A stretch of DNA of 54,153 nucleotides, taken from JANMDR01 sp031376425 (GTDB lineage: Bacteria > Pseudomonadota > Gammaproteobacteria > Burkholderiales > Usitatibacteraceae). Below, piece after piece: positions 28,504 to 38,312 of the stretch (position 1 is the stretch's first letter; each line of letters opens with the position of its first letter). A program made the position numbers and the translations under genes. The notes beneath the pieces are model-generated. The model did no database searches, was not told the DNA's origin, and saw nothing but the letters and a program-made list of their open reading frames with translations. The stretch is from contig JANMDR010000230.1 in the NCBI GenBank assembly GCA_031376425.1, positions 1 to 54,153 of the forward strand, read 5' to 3'.

Positions 28504-30634
28504 TGCTCACGTCACTTTGTGCTTGCGCCGTTTTGGCTTGCTCGCGGTAACGCGTCAATGCTACAACCCCTTCAGCCATGCGCTTTTCCCAAGAATCTGC
28601 TGACGTAATATCCGGCGAACGGCCATGTTCTTTTTTAAATTGTACGGCACGTTTTACCAAGCTACGCGCCTCCTCCTCACTCATCGTCACCCGCTTCGCC
28701 GCAATACTTGCCTGCACTTGCCGCAGCGATTTTTCGTCCATCGTTCTAGCCAATACGGCGTAGGCGGCATCAAAGGGGTTAATACGGTCAATCAGATCAA
28801 TATTTAAATCGCGTACATTTACAAACTTACGCACGCCGTCAATTAACGCGGTGTTGCTCAAGGCTTCGCTGCTACTGGCGTTAGCCACCGCTGCATTGGC
28901 ATCCGCGTTGGCTAAAGCTGACCTCACCTGCTGGGTAATATTCAACGCGGCAATAGCATGCTGGCGCACCGCCTCTTGATCTGCGTCGCTTAAATGGGGG
29001 TAGCGCTCGCGCACAATCTTGCCCATTTGCAGTTGGGTAAGTTCTTCTGGAAGGGTATTTTCTTTATCAAATAAGCCGCGCTCCAGCACCGGTTTACTTT
29101 GTACAAAACTGGTAATCACCTCATTTAAGTCTTCTTTGCAAATGCGCGTTGCTTCGCCACCGCTCGGCATGGCCAGCCCGGCAATTTCTAGGTGAATTTG
29201 GCCGGTAGCTTGATTTATGCCAGCATTAGCAGCACCAGCAATATAACCGCCTTCACCATAATCAAACCCTTCCCTAGCACCCGCATCGCGTGGCGTAAAA
29301 TCATAGCGCGGTGCTAGTACTTGCTCCATCAATAAGCTGGCGGCAATGGCTTTTAGCATGTCGTTTACGGCTTCACTTACCGCAGTTTGGTCAGCAGTGG
29401 GTTCGGCAATTAAATTAGTAAAGCGCGCCCGTTCTTTAGCCGGGGCGTCGCGTGTAGCGCGGCCAATAATTTGCACTATTTCGGTTAGGCTGCTGCGGTA
29501 ACCAATAGTCAGCGCATGTTCGCACCATATCCAATCAAAGCCTTCCTTGGCCATGCCAAGGGCAATAATCACATCTATATGGTCACGATTATTTTTTTGC
29601 GCAGGGTCTTTCAAGGCCGCCAATACGCGGGACCGCTTAGCGGCATCGCTATCGTCCACCAAATCGGCCACCTTCAAGGTGCGGCCATCTGGTGTGCGCA
29701 ACTGATGAAAACCAGTCACGGGATCAACGCCCTGCCATTCACCAAGCGCATGCATAATTTCGTTTACTTCGCGCTCTTTATCTTGCAGGCTTTCGCGCGA
29801 ATTTACGTTGGGAATATGCACAATAGTTTTAAGTGCAGGGTCTAGCACTTTAGCCACGGCATCTACATAGCGGCCACTATAAAAAAAGTAGCCAATATCG
29901 AGCGACTTCAACCATTCGTAGCCATTAAGCTGCTCGTAATAGGTATAGGTCACGGTTTCAAACTTAGCTTCATCAGCCGGAGACAGCACAGCTTCACTAT
30001 CGCCGCGAAAATAAGAACCCGTCATCGCCACCAAATGCACTTTATCGCGGGCGATAAATTCGGCCAAGCGGCTGCCCAGTTTATTATCTGGGTTGCTCGA
30101 TACATGATGAAACTCATCAACAGCAATGAGCCTATCATCAAAGGCTGCCACACCCAGTTCATCCACGGCAAACCGAAACGTAGCATGGGTACACACCAAA
30201 ATTTTATCGGTACTGGCTAAAAATTCACCAACGGCTTTCACTTTTGATTTAGCGACCTTTACATCGTCCATACCGGGAATATTGCAAAGGTTCCACTGCG
30301 GTGCTACTTGCCAGTCAAACTCAAAGCCGTGCTCAGTTAGCGCTTCATCAGCAAAGCTGCCGCCAATGGCGCGTTCTGGCACTACTACAATAGCTTGTTT
30401 TAACTTTTGGTTATTGAGCTTATCAAGTGCTATAAACATCAACGCCCGCGATTTGCCTGAGGCCGGTGGCGATTTTATAAGCAAATATTGCTCACCCCGC
30501 TTGGCATAAGCACGCTCTTGCATCGCCCGCATACCCAGCACGTTAGCGCGGCTGGATACCCCCGTGCGGGCGGTGGCGATAGAAACCGATGGCACAACGT
30601 ATTTATTTGCTTGCGGCAGGTTTGATGGTGTCAT
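28496..30634 (-). CDS. Superfamily 2 DEAD/DEAH-box helicase
   Basis: 712 aa. Walker A at about 55-62 (SPPASGKSR), DEAH-type box DEFHH at about 174-178, motif III as MTGSYFR, and motif VI IIGRATRDAPAKERARF near 390, the layout of type I/III restriction translocases and related defence helicases. The C-terminal 300 residues are mostly helical. Start and stop overlap the DUF1016 and GIY-YIG genes by 4 and 8 nt, so the operon is translationally coupled. It probably supplies DNA translocation for the neighbouring nucleases. Confidence 0.87.
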   Translation of the reverse strand: MTPSNLPQANKYVVPSVSIATARTGVSSRANVLGMRAMQERAYAKRGEQYLLIKSPPASGKSRALMFIALDKLNNQKLKQAIVVVPERAIGGSFADEALTEHGFEFDWQVAPQWNLCNIPGMDDVKVAKSKVKAVGEFLASTDKILVCTHATFRFAVDELGVAAFDDRLIAVDEFHHVSSNPDNKLGSRLAEFIARDKVHLVAMTGSYFRGDSEAVLSPADEAKFETVTYTYYEQLNGYEWLKSLDIGYFFYSGRYVDAVAKVLDPALKTIVHIPNVNSRESLQDKEREVNEIMHALGEWQGVDPVTGFHQLRTPDGRTLKVADLVDDSDAAKRSRVLAALKDPAQKNNRDHIDVIIALGMAKEGFDWIWCEHALTIGYRSSLTEIVQIIGRATRDAPAKERARFTNLIAEPTADQTAVSEAVNDMLKAIAASLLMEQVLAPRYDFTPRDAGAREGFDYGEGGYIAGAANAGINQATGQIHLEIAGLAMPSGGEATRICKEDLNEVITSFVQSKPVLERGLFDKENTLPEELTQLQMGKIVRERYPHLSDADQEAVRQHAIAALNITQQVRSALANADANAAVANASSSEALSNTALIDGVRKFVNVRDLNIDLIDRINPFDAAYAVLARTMDEKSLRQVQASIAAKRVTMSEEEARSLVKRAVQFKKEHGRSPDITSADSWEKRMAEGVVALTRYREQAKTAQAQSDVSNG

Positions 30635-31713
30635 TCCACTTCTTTCGATAACGTGCCGGTGTAATCACCGGCTAATTCACGTTCAATCTGCTCAATGCTG
30701 GGCAGGCTGGTTTGTAGTTCTTCGGGTAGCGATTGCAGCAGCTTATATTCGGCAATGCCCATGGGCTGTGATTTGTCGCCTAAGGCATATTCAGCCACAA
30801 TTTTATTTTTACTTTTGCACAATAACAGACCGATGGTAGGATTATCCTGCTCATGCTTTACTTGACGGTCAATGGCCGTTAAATAAAACCCAAGTTGGCC
30901 TAAATGCTCTGGCTTAAACTTGCCGCCTTTAAGCTCAACAACAACATAACAGCGTAGCTTTAAATGGTAAAACAACAAATCAATAAAAAACTCATCCCCG
31001 CCCACATCCAGCAGCACCTGACGCCCCACAAAAGCAAAACCCGCACCTAGTTCCAGCAAAAAATCGGTGACGTGTTTAACTAGCGCGTTTTCAATTTCGC
31101 GTTCTTGGGCATCGTCGGTTAAGCCGAGAAAGTCAAAGCGATAAGGGTCTTTTAGCGATTCGCGGGCTAAATCCGACAGCGGTTTGGGTAAACTGATTGC
31201 AAAGTTAGTTACGGCGCTACCGCTACGCTCCAGCAGGCGGCTTTCCATCTGCATCACTAAAATATTGCGCGACCAATTATGTTCAATCGCCTTGGCGGCA
31301 TACCAGCGGCGCTCAGTTTCTGTATTTAACTTATCCAACAGCGCCAGTTGGTGATACCAAGGCAATTGTGCAAGCACCGCTTGCACAAATTGCGCGTCGG
31401 GCCAGCATTCTGCAAACGCCCGCATATACTTAAGATTGCGGGGCGAAAACCCCTTCATGTCCGGGAAAGCCGCACGCAAATCTTGCGCTAGGCGTTCAAT
31501 CACCTTGGCACCCCAGCCTTGCGCTGCCTGCCGCGCTAAAATATCTTGCCCAATTTGCCAATACAGCAACACCAACTCTCGATTCGCCGCCAAGGTAGCA
31601 CGTTGCTGGGCGTTGTGAATGCGGCTTTTAAGCTCGGTGAGCCATTCGGCATAGCCTTGCGGCGGCGGCATAAGACGAGCGGGGTTTGCGGGCATAACGG
31701 AATTATCACTCAT
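30631..31713 (-). CDS. DUF1016 (YhcG-type) PD-(D/E)xK nuclease
   Basis: 360 aa. The N-terminal DUF1016 helical domain (about 20-160) has YWQIGQDILARQ and WGAKVIERLAQDLRAAFPDMKGFSPRNLKYMRAF. The C-terminal PDDEXK domain (about 210-350) has the core GGDEFFIDLLFYHLKLRCYVVVELKGGKF, giving the Asp and the ExK pair. This class is common beside methyltransferases in defence islands. Overlaps with both neighbours show it belongs to the same transcription unit. Confidence 0.88.
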   Translation of the reverse strand: MSDNSVMPANPARLMPPPQGYAEWLTELKSRIHNAQQRATLAANRELVLLYWQIGQDILARQAAQGWGAKVIERLAQDLRAAFPDMKGFSPRNLKYMRAFAECWPDAQFVQAVLAQLPWYHQLALLDKLNTETERRWYAAKAIEHNWSRNILVMQMESRLLERSGSAVTNFAISLPKPLSDLARESLKDPYRFDFLGLTDDAQEREIENALVKHVTDFLLELGAGFAFVGRQVLLDVGGDEFFIDLLFYHLKLRCYVVVELKGGKFKPEHLGQLGFYLTAIDRQVKHEQDNPTIGLLLCKSKNKIVAEYALGDKSQPMGIAEYKLLQSLPEELQTSLPSIEQIERELAGDYTGTLSKEVE

Positions 31714-34597
31714 GACTTTTTAGCTTAAGTGTTGTGGTTTTAGCGGGTTTGGCCTTTGCACCGACCACACGATTTATAGAGCCGTTTTTGGCCGTCATTT
31801 TTGTGTAAAGTTCAAACAGCTTTTCGAGCCGTTCGGTATCGTTTTTAAAGCGACGGCCAATGTAAATGCGCTCTAGCACTTCGTCGTTATAGTCGTGGGC
31901 GCGGCGCAGATTATCGGGCATGGCATCAGGATCATATAAATCAGCAATAGTGGCCGGAAAATGCGCCTCACGCGCCAGCAAAATGTTTTCTGCACTTGCG
32001 GTGAGGTCCGCTTTGTTTTGATCGGTAAGGGTGGGTACGGGGAAGGTGTTCCAGCCTAGGGTGTTGGAGTAGGAAAAATCGGTACGCATACGCACGCAGA
32101 CTGTGCCAATCCACACCCAATGCAGGCGGGAGGCGATGAGCGCCATGTTCCATAAGGGGGCGTCGTAGAGGGCGAAATTGCGATCGCCAATAATTGTACA
32201 TCCATCTTCTAAGCCAATGGGCAAATAATGGCGGTTTTCTGAACTAACGCGCGCGACAACTAGAACGTAGCGTTCGGCAACGGACTGAATTTGACGAAAT
32301 CGGTGCGGAAATGCCGCAGACGGTCGAGTTTCAGCGGCCTTGCTGGCCGAACGCATTGCAGCGACGGCCAAAATACGCCGCGTCAATTCAGGGACTTGCT
32401 CTGCAATTTCACGCTCCCAATCCGTTATCCAAATACAATAACGGAGCTCACCCCTAATGAATTCTTGTGCACCAAGAAATCGTTTAATAAATCGTTTCGC
32501 GTCTGGTGAGGTTTGCACGAGATGTTCGCGTTCATCAGGTGAAAGAAGCAGATTACCGCCATCAGTTGGTTTATTTCCCCACTCCATCAATGCGCGGTCA
32601 TCCCGTGCATTGGTCAATGGCGAAATAATGATATTAAGTCCACTAACAAGATACGCGTTTATAAAGGCAACCTGCTTTTCAAGTGTACTTTCGTCGCTTG
32701 ATATTGAAAATAACCGGCGCCGCTTGCCGTACTGATTAGTGATACCCACAATAGCAACAGTCACGCCCGCATTATGGCTGGCTAAATTTGCCCATTTAAA
32801 TGAGGTATGCGCGAAGGCTATTTCATGCCCGCTTGCAAACAGCAGCGGCCATAAAATCGGCACTTGCTGCCCTTGGCAAATTGAGTTGGTGGATACAAAG
32901 GCGGTGGCGCATGCGGTGTGGGTGCCGTAATCTGCGGCTTTCATAAACCAGCCTGCTACGTAATCAAGTGATTTCCAGCTTTTAGCGCGATGGTTAAAAA
33001 TTTCGCGCAGTTCGTCTTTTTGCTCCGCCGATTGCCAGGTACTGCCCAAATACGGTGGGTTTCCGCAAATATAGGTTTCCCCACCTTCATTGGCAAAATC
33101 AATGGTAATTTGCTTTTCTGGTACGCTGAATAAATCAGTTGCCACTAGCTCTACTTGCTTACCCGTGGGCGGGCACACACTGAGCCAATCTAGCCTTAAG
33201 GCATTACCGCACACAATCCAGTTTTTTTCGTTTAGGGGCAAAAATTCTGCCTTGGCGTCGATTGGCCCTAGGTAGTGCACATTGCATTGGTATTCGGCTA
33301 TCACCAGCGCTAGGCGGGCAATTTCTGCGGGAAAATCACGCAGCTCGATACCGCGAAAATTAGTAAGCGGAATTTCACAGCTTTTTTTGGCTTCACTCAA
33401 ACGCTTGTTAATTTCAGCTTCGATATGGCGCATTTGCTTATAGGCAATCACTAAAAAATTACCCGAGCCGCAGGCAGGGTCAAATACCCTAATGTGCGCC
33501 ATGCGCTGGCGTAGCGTAATTAGCTTGCGTTCGTTATTACCTGCTTGTGCTAATTGCGCGTTTAGGTCATCCAAAAATAACGGATTGAGCACTTTTAAAA
33601 TATTGGGCACGCTGGTGTAGTGCATGCCGATTGCGCCGCGCTCATTATCGTCGGCCACGGCTTGAATCATAGAGCCAAAAATATCCGGATTAATTTGCTT
33701 CCAGTTCAGGCTGCCCGCATGGATTAGATAGGTGCGTGCCATGCGGGTAAAGCGCGGTGTTTCAACACTACCTGAAAATAGCCCGCCATTGGCATAGGGA
33801 AAATTATCAGCCCAAGGCCGAATATTGGCGGCCTTACGGTGCCGCGCATCCAGCTTGCCTTCGTGCCGCGTTGGGGTATTCATGGCGCGAAAAATTTCGG
33901 ATAACACTTCATGGGTGTTAGACCCATCACGCTCGCTCATTTGCTCAATGGTGTGGGTAAATACGCCGTTACCATTAAAAATATCGGTGTCTTCAGCAAA
34001 AAAACAAAAAATTAAGCGTGCCATGAAGTGGTTCATGTCCGCGCGGCGATTGGCCGCCGCCCAATCAGGGTTATTGCTTAACAGCTCTATATATAGTTTA
34101 TTGAGGCGGCTGGTGGCACGCACATCAATGGGGTTATCTTTAATTTCCTTAACGGTGGAAATACCCGCCAACGGCAGCAAAAAGCCAAAATGATTAGGAA
34201 AATCAACATACTGGCAATCAATAAACTCACCGCGTCCGGTGTTGTTATTGGCGCTACTTAACACTTCTTCGGCTTCTAAGGTTTGCCCATCGGTTGCTAA
34301 AATAAACTTTGCTTTGGCCTTGGCAGTAGCGGGGCTTGCACGCAGCGCATCAAGGGTGGCGCTAACCCGCCCTGCTTGGCATACCGCCAAATGAATATTG
34401 TTGCGCTGGAGCACGCCGCCGGGAATATCTGATGCGTTGTTGTTACTGTTGCCACCAGTATTAGCAGTACTACGGAGGCGTGCTAACGTTGTAGGCTTAT
34501 TGCCAAAAGCGGCTAAAAACGCGAAGGGAAATTCAATGGCGTCAAACGGCTGCAGGGCTAAATCTGAAATGGCCGATTCTATTTCTACAGCGTTCAT
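31706..34597 (-). CDS. Adenine-specific DNA methyltransferase, MmeI-like
   Basis: 963 aa, first gene of the operon. SAM-binding motif I FDPACGSGNFL at about 371-381 and catalytic motif IV NPPY at about 511-514 (ICGNPPYLGS) define an N6-adenine gamma-type methyltransferase. The C-terminal region (about 620-870) looks like a target-recognition domain (WNMALIASRLHWVWIGTVC ... YSNTLGWNTFPVP). The N-terminal 200 residues resemble the MmeI N-terminus, where single-chain type IIL enzymes keep their nuclease; I do not see a clear PD-(D/E)xK there, so cleavage may be supplied in trans by the downstream genes. Confidence 0.88.
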   Translation of the reverse strand: MNAVEIESAISDLALQPFDAIEFPFAFLAAFGNKPTTLARLRSTANTGGNSNNNASDIPGGVLQRNNIHLAVCQAGRVSATLDALRASPATAKAKAKFILATDGQTLEAEEVLSSANNNTGRGEFIDCQYVDFPNHFGFLLPLAGISTVKEIKDNPIDVRATSRLNKLYIELLSNNPDWAAANRRADMNHFMARLIFCFFAEDTDIFNGNGVFTHTIEQMSERDGSNTHEVLSEIFRAMNTPTRHEGKLDARHRKAANIRPWADNFPYANGGLFSGSVETPRFTRMARTYLIHAGSLNWKQINPDIFGSMIQAVADDNERGAIGMHYTSVPNILKVLNPLFLDDLNAQLAQAGNNERKLITLRQRMAHIRVFDPACGSGNFLVIAYKQMRHIEAEINKRLSEAKKSCEIPLTNFRGIELRDFPAEIARLALVIAEYQCNVHYLGPIDAKAEFLPLNEKNWIVCGNALRLDWLSVCPPTGKQVELVATDLFSVPEKQITIDFANEGGETYICGNPPYLGSTWQSAEQKDELREIFNHRAKSWKSLDYVAGWFMKAADYGTHTACATAFVSTNSICQGQQVPILWPLLFASGHEIAFAHTSFKWANLASHNAGVTVAIVGITNQYGKRRRLFSISSDESTLEKQVAFINAYLVSGLNIIISPLTNARDDRALMEWGNKPTDGGNLLLSPDEREHLVQTSPDAKRFIKRFLGAQEFIRGELRYCIWITDWEREIAEQVPELTRRILAVAAMRSASKAAETRPSAAFPHRFRQIQSVAERYVLVVARVSSENRHYLPIGLEDGCTIIGDRNFALYDAPLWNMALIASRLHWVWIGTVCVRMRTDFSYSNTLGWNTFPVPTLTDQNKADLTASAENILLAREAHFPATIADLYDPDAMPDNLRRAHDYNDEVLERIYIGRRFKNDTERLEKLFELYTKMTAKNGSINRVVGAKAKPAKTTTLKLKSHE

Positions 34598-34723
34598 GGG
34601 TATCTTGAAGTGGAGGTGAGATTGCGGGTAAAAAACCGATAAACCTTAACTTTATAATGGTATCCCATCATCGACCCGTTGAAGACGGCTTGTGGTTGGA
34701 ACGGGGACCTGCTACGGTGGTAC

Positions 34724-34742
34724 GGGCACGGCATGCCGTGCC
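34724..34742. repeat. REP-like palindrome GGGCACGGCATGCCGTGCC
   Basis: Same family as 20842 and 26895, here between the methyltransferase and kinase genes. Confidence 0.75.
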
Positions 34743-34789
34743 TCTGCGGTATGCGCCTTCCCGCGCTACGGAAATGAATCGCGGTGCCT

Positions 34790-36103
34790 CTACGGGTGGC
34801 GCACCAACAATAGCGCTAGTTCCGCAATTAAAGCATCCACCGTAGCCAGACGCTCGTGGGCGTTCTTGGCTAATAGGCGATCGATTAGCGGCTGTAATTC
34901 GCGTGTGGCTTTTGGCAAAAGCGGCACTTCATGGTGCAGATGTTGATAAATCGTATGTGAGGTGGATTCGCCAATAAACGGCGGCTTACCGGCGAGCATT
35001 TCAAACAGCACAACACCAACACTGTAAAGATCGGTACGGCCATCAATCGGGTCGCCACGCGCCTGTTCTGGGCTCATATACGTTGGTGTGCCCATTACCT
35101 CACCACCACCAATGCCACCACCGGTTTGCATGCGCGTTGCAAAATTACCGAAACGCGCAGAGATATTAAAATCGATCAAGGTGACGGTATCATCTTCGCG
35201 AAAGAAAATATTCTCAGGCTTTATGTCAAGGTGCGCAAACTCACCATCGTGCAGCACTTTTAAGCCACGGGCAATCCCATCACAAATTTGTAGCGCAAGC
35301 TTTACTTCTAGCGGTGCATGAAGCAGTTTGCGTAAATTGCCACGCGGTATAAATTCAATCGCAAAATAAGTCCAAGGCCCCGTCATACCGCCATCAAAAT
35401 ATTGCGGAATATGGCGGCTACGAATATGTGGAAAAAACTTATAGCGTTCTATTGACTGCGCTCTTTGATCAATTTCGGCATAGGGTGATCCCACATCAAT
35501 TTTAATGACGGCTTTCGTTTTATCGCTCATGCGCTCGGCAAAAAATACATGTGCCGCAGCATTGCTGGATATCTTACCCAAGCAGCGCATATTGCTAATT
35601 TCTACCGGATGCATTTCGCCTTTGAATGCCACCGGAAAAATATCGTATTGGGCATTGCTCACCGGCGCTTCACTTTCAACGCCAAGTTTAACGCGAATAG
35701 TGCGATACAGCTGCACCATAGAAAAGCGCATGCGCGGCAGTACGGCAAGGGCACCAGCGGCAATAAAATCAGCGGCATGGGTAAGCGCGGCATCGCGCAC
35801 AATAAGAATCAGCAGCGGCGAGTTTGGCGTACGGTTAATCCGCTCCAAAGCCTGCTCAGCCTCTGGCACCGTGCTGATACCGCTCCACAAAACAATATCG
35901 TATTTGCCGCGCAATCCCGCGTTCAAGCCCGACAGCGTTTGCGCAAAAGGATCAATCTCCTCAACGCTAGATGAAGGCCAACCACTGCGCACCAATGCCG
36001 CCAAAGCAATCCGATAACCCTCAGCGCCCTCAATGATGGCGAAGCGCAGCGGCTTGGCTTCGCTACTGGTGTTTTCGTTGGTGTGATTGGCTAAGGTGGG
36101 CAT
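34790..36103 (-). CDS. Ser/Thr protein kinase with N-terminal pseudo-receiver domain
   Basis: 437 aa. Residues about 17-125 fold like a response-regulator receiver (LRFAIIEGAEGYRIALAALV ... LILIVRDAALTHAADFIAAGALAVLPR), but the strand that normally carries the phospho-acceptor Asp reads YDIVLWSGIS, so it is probably not phosphorylated. Residues about 165-435 are a Hanks-type kinase: VIKI lysine, AHLDIKPENIF catalytic loop near 289, a DFN in place of DFG near 309, and GTPTYMSPEQARGDPIDGRTDLYSVGVVLFEMLAG. DFN retains the metal Asp, so activity is expected. Monocistronic. Confidence 0.88.
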   Translation of the reverse strand: MPTLANHTNENTSSEAKPLRFAIIEGAEGYRIALAALVRSGWPSSSVEEIDPFAQTLSGLNAGLRGKYDIVLWSGISTVPEAEQALERINRTPNSPLLILIVRDAALTHAADFIAAGALAVLPRMRFSMVQLYRTIRVKLGVESEAPVSNAQYDIFPVAFKGEMHPVEISNMRCLGKISSNAAAHVFFAERMSDKTKAVIKIDVGSPYAEIDQRAQSIERYKFFPHIRSRHIPQYFDGGMTGPWTYFAIEFIPRGNLRKLLHAPLEVKLALQICDGIARGLKVLHDGEFAHLDIKPENIFFREDDTVTLIDFNISARFGNFATRMQTGGGIGGGEVMGTPTYMSPEQARGDPIDGRTDLYSVGVVLFEMLAGKPPFIGESTSHTIYQHLHHEVPLLPKATRELQPLIDRLLAKNAHERLATVDALIAELALLLVRHP

Positions 36104-36377
36104 GACGGGTGTATTTATTGAAAAATGACGCCCGAAGATGGCTTAAAATAAGGCAGCTTCAGGCATCGTCGTAGATATTTTGCAAGGCTAATATTATTAC
36201 GCTAAACAATAGCAAGCCGTATTTTACCAGTTTTAGCGTAACCCCCTGTATGGAGGAGTTGGCATTTCCGTGCTCGACGGTTTGACGAACGATTGCTATA
36301 TGTTGGTAGTACCTATGCTCACACGTGTGTTGTGCAAAGTTGATCACAAGATACGTGCGCTTGTGCCAACACGACAA

Positions 36378-36397
36378 GGGCGAATAATTATTCGCCC
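36378..36397. repeat. REP-like palindrome GGGCGAATAATTATTCGCCC
   Basis: Perfect 20-bp palindrome in the 36104-36465 gap between the kinase gene and the response regulator gene. The rest of this gap shows no gene I can support. Confidence 0.75.
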
Positions 36398-36465
36398 CTA
36401 CAAGTTGGGCGGGGGGGGTGTCACGATCGTATGTGCGCGGCATGTTGCGGTTTGCAATCACGCCG

Positions 36466-37194
36466 CTACAGCTCTAGCGTTTCTCTGAGCACTTTGGCTT
36501 GGCGTCGGGAAATTTCTACGGTTCTGCCATCGCGTAGGGTTACCAGATAGCCATCGCTCATGGCGGGTTGAATGCTGCTTACCCACTTTAAATTGATGAG
36601 GTGGCTGCGACTGGCGCGAAAAAACAGGGTGGGATCTAGGCGTTCTTCAAGGTAGCCTAAGCTGCGCGATAGTAGCGGCTGTTTGCCGTCAAACCAAACA
36701 TGGGCGTAATTGCCCATGACGGCAAAGCCGCTCACATCGCCTAAACGCACAAACCAGCAGTGTTCGCCTTCGCGCACGAAGATGGTATCGTCGGCACCTT
36801 TTTTAACGGTTGGTGCGGCTATAGCCGTAGCTGCAATACTTGGCCGTAAGCGCTGGCGCACGCGCTCAAGGGCTTGGCTTAGGCGTTCGGGCGCGATGGG
36901 TTTAATTAAATAATCCAAGGCATTGCGTTCAAATGCTTGGAGCGCGTGCTGGTCAAAGGCAGTCGCAAAAATAACCATTGGCATGTAATCTAGTTTGTCG
37001 AGCAACTCAAAACCGCTTGCCCCCGGTAAATGGATATCGAGTAACAGCACATCGGGCTGTAGTGTTTCTATGCCTTCTAGCGCGATTTCTACATTTGCGG
37101 CTTCACCAATAATTTCGCAATCGGCATGTGCCTTGAGCAGGGTACGCAGTTCTTGGCGGGCAAGTCGTGAATCTTCAACAATAAATAGTTTCAT
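36466..37194 (-). CDS. LytTR-family response regulator (AlgR/LytR-like)
   Basis: 242 aa. Receiver domain 1-120 with phospho-acceptor Asp53 (LLLDIHLPG), conserved Glu-Asp near the N-terminus (VEDSR) and Lys in YLIKPI. A Thr/Ala-rich linker follows, then a LytTR DNA-binding domain about 145-240 (FVREGEHCWFVRLGDVSGF ... FFRASRSHLINLKWVSSIQP ... EISRRQAKVLRETL). Overlaps the sensor kinase gene by 4 nt. LytTR proteins bind tandem imperfect direct repeats; the target is unknown. Confidence 0.93.
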   Translation of the reverse strand: MKLFIVEDSRLARQELRTLLKAHADCEIIGEAANVEIALEGIETLQPDVLLLDIHLPGASGFELLDKLDYMPMVIFATAFDQHALQAFERNALDYLIKPIAPERLSQALERVRQRLRPSIAATAIAAPTVKKGADDTIFVREGEHCWFVRLGDVSGFAVMGNYAHVWFDGKQPLLSRSLGYLEERLDPTLFFRASRSHLINLKWVSSIQPAMSDGYLVTLRDGRTVEISRRQAKVLRETLEL

Positions 37195-38285
37195 TTTGGC
37201 GATTGCGGCACGGTAACGGTGACGGTTACAAGGGTATCAGATGTTTCAATCTCACAGCTTGCAGCGCTGCCACCCAAACGTGCAAGACGTTCACGCAGAT
37301 TATTCCAGCCAATGCCGGTGCTGTTACTGATGGCGGTGCTAGTGTCCGTTACTTGCCAATTACCAGGATTGCTGACGGCAATTTTAAGATGGGCATTTTC
37401 GGCAATAATTACGATACTTATAGTGCCGCCGCCAACACGTTTGGCAATGCCGTGTTTTACCGCGTTTTCAACCAGCAATTGCAGCAGCATCGGCGGCAGG
37501 GTCAGGCTTGATTCTTGGTTAGCGTTCACCTTAATCTGCCAATCCACATTAAGGCAAGATTCATAATGTAGTTGCTCAAGGGCGATGTAATCGCGCACTA
37601 CAGCAAGTTCATCATGCAGGCTCACGCTATCGTTTTGGCTATATTGCAGGGAATAGCGCAGGATATTCGAAAGCTGGGTAACCATCAGCCGCGCTTTCTC
37701 CGTATCTTCATTAATCATGGCGCGTAAATTATTGAGCGCATTGAACGTAAAGTGCGGGTTGATCTGACCTTTAAGCACGTCAAGTTCCAGCTTGCTTTGC
37801 GCCGCTTTGGCACGCCATGTTTCAATTTCGGCCTGGCGATAGCGCCGCAAATAATATGCGCTGAGCCAAATGCCACACCATAACCAGAGCATGATGGCGG
37901 AGTTTAAAATATAGCCAAACAAACTACCAAACCGATAGTCAGCATTGCCACCGGGCATGCTCACCCAATTAAGGGTAAGCGCCGTTTTCAAGATCACGAA
38001 AATACCACCCTGCACTATTATTGCCGCGAGCGGCACGAGCAGCAGCATACAGCCCAACAAAGGCCAGCTTGGCGCATTTAGCCAACCTTGCTTGATGATC
38101 AAGGCGCGTAGCACCTCGCTAGCCACGCACAGCCCTAAGCCTACCAACACCATGATTAAAATAATGCCGGAACCCTTGCTGAGGTATTGCAACAGCATCA
38201 ACAAAGAGAGCGCCATATAGCCGCCCCAAAACACAGTTTGATAAATCCAGCGTTTATTGGCAATCATCGTTTTTGGAAGCGGCAT
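37191..38285 (-). CDS. LytS/YehU-type sensor histidine kinase
   Basis: 364 aa. Four to five TM segments in residues 14-160, then the His_kinase domain with the phospho-acceptor in QINPHFTFNALNNLRAMI (about 186-203), and a HATPase domain with LLVENAVKHG and GIGWNNLRERL. Partner of the downstream LytTR regulator by 4-nt overlap. The transmembrane sensor has no extracytoplasmic domain of note. Confidence 0.92.
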   Translation of the reverse strand: MPLPKTMIANKRWIYQTVFWGGYMALSLLMLLQYLSKGSGIILIMVLVGLGLCVASEVLRALIIKQGWLNAPSWPLLGCMLLLVPLAAIIVQGGIFVILKTALTLNWVSMPGGNADYRFGSLFGYILNSAIMLWLWCGIWLSAYYLRRYRQAEIETWRAKAAQSKLELDVLKGQINPHFTFNALNNLRAMINEDTEKARLMVTQLSNILRYSLQYSQNDSVSLHDELAVVRDYIALEQLHYESCLNVDWQIKVNANQESSLTLPPMLLQLLVENAVKHGIAKRVGGGTISIVIIAENAHLKIAVSNPGNWQVTDTSTAISNSTGIGWNNLRERLARLGGSAASCEIETSDTLVTVTVTVPQSPK

Positions 38286-38312
38286 TGATTGAATTGAAAT
38301 TGGATAATTAAG

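Noticed and set aside
36159..36461. 100-codon minus-strand open frame between the kinase and response regulator genes
   Set aside because: It runs through a REP palindrome, has no ribosome site and no recognisable features.
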